Below, piece after piece: positions 17,764 to 18,285 of a DNA stretch of 18,285 nt; position 1 is the first letter of the stretch, and the number at the start of each line of letters is the position of its first letter. The notes under the pieces are model-generated. The model saw only the letters and a program-made list of their open reading frames with translations, was not told the origin of the DNA and did not search any database. Where the stretch lies: NCBI GenBank assembly GCA_030248225.1, contig JASANE010018351.1:1-18285 (forward strand). The letters run 5' to 3'. The position numbers and the translations under genes are program-made. The stretch comes from Trileptium ribeirensis. Lineage: Eukaryota; Nematoda; Enoplea; Enoplida; Thoracostomopsidae.

Positions 17764-18007
17764 CAGTACTCGCCAAACATGTGAGTGCTGTTCGTTTGAT
17801 GTTCGTTGGATAGCTTCAAAATTTTTTTCGTAATGTGTTCGACATTCGAGGCGTCTTCCAAATTTTAGCACGTTTTTTTTTCATTTGTTCGAGAGCTGTT
17901 CGTAGTTTCTTCGAGGTTTGTTCAAGAATAAATAAATTTTGTTTTTGGCAAATTTCTGTTCGCTGTTCGTTCGTTCGAAAGGTGACACTAATTTCTGGCG
18001 AGCACTG
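17764..18007. mobile_element. Right-arm copy of the Tc1/mariner-like MITE
   Basis: Mirror of 7150-7391 with TA at both edges. It differs by small indels, for example an extra TTTTTGG block near 17942 and a loss in the CGAACGAAATTCG segment. It was part of the sequence before the inverted duplication arose, not a separate insertion. Confidence 0.7.
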
Positions 18008-18285
18008 TAGCTGTGAAAAAAACCAACCAATGTAATAAGATTAGAGCGTACATTACACCATTAGTCTTAATTATTGTTGTTGTGCTCTAATTTCATTACC
18101 TTGGCATTCTGGTAGCTGGTGCACATGGCGAACCGCCGGGAGTAGGACAGGGTCATCCTGACCGAACTATGGCTGCATCATCAAAACTTTCTTGGGCATA
18201 AACTGAGAAAACCGTTTCCTCTATCATTAATATGACAAACAACTACATTTGTATGGCTAGCGTCGCACTATTCTACTGTATTCTT

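Larger units (their letters stand above)
12940..18285 (-). repeat. Right arm of giant inverted repeat, continues past window end
   Basis: Reverse-complement partner of 6870-12265. It starts TCAGAAATTAGTCAAGTTAAG, pairing with 12245-12265, and its last base pairs with about 6870. Element order is the exact mirror of the left arm. Differences are single substitutions, small indels and short substituted patches (for example 14028-14040 versus 11109-11121). Confidence 0.96.

Overview
The window looks like nuclear DNA of a multicellular invertebrate, most likely an arthropod. It is AT-rich, has long introns with GT-AG borders, short terminal-inverted-repeat elements (MITEs), minisatellites, a CAA/CAG polyglutamine tract in a coding exon and many AAT-type microsatellite tracts. 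A hemipteran such as an aphid or phylloxerid would fit, but the sequence alone cannot settle it. No bacterial-style operon, rRNA, intact tRNA or CRISPR array is visible.

Positions 1 to about 6870 are single-copy, repeat-littered and mostly intronic. On the plus strand I see two convincing exon-like blocks (166-276 and 2978-3115). A last coding exon with a polyglutamine tract and a stop follows at 7676-7820. All three junctions fit intron phase 2, so the blocks can be read as parts of one gene with introns of several kilobases. The middle block could instead be skipped or be an alternative 3' end. I do not recognise the protein. The intronic DNA holds several MITEs, a 186-bp tandem repeat, a degenerate CTTAGG hexamer array next to a GC-rich hairpin, and a minus-strand remnant of an ISXO2-like (Merlin/IS1595-type) transposase.

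From about 6870 to the window end the sequence is one giant imperfect palindrome. The left arm is 6870-12265, the spacer 12266-12939 and the right arm 12940-18285, and the right arm is still paired at the last base. The arms are about 5.4 kb each and differ by a few percent, by eye. Differences come in patches, with long identical stretches in some places and marked divergence next to the spacer. Each arm carries the same series: a Tc1/mariner-like MITE, the polyglutamine terminal exon, a 98-bp tandem repeat, a short TIR element, a ~124-bp minisatellite of five units, a ~369-bp degenerate duplication, a 73-bp duplication, and a TATA box upstream of a small ORF with a signal-peptide-like N-terminus. 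The spacer holds a 31-bp duplication with a tRNA B-box-like core and a 298-bp MITE that is itself a hairpin.

The most notable point is that a host coding exon lies inside a very long inverted duplication. Any plus-strand transcript that reads past the normal 3' end would therefore fold into kilobases of double-stranded RNA. Whether the palindrome is genomic or a haplotype or assembly artefact is the main open question.
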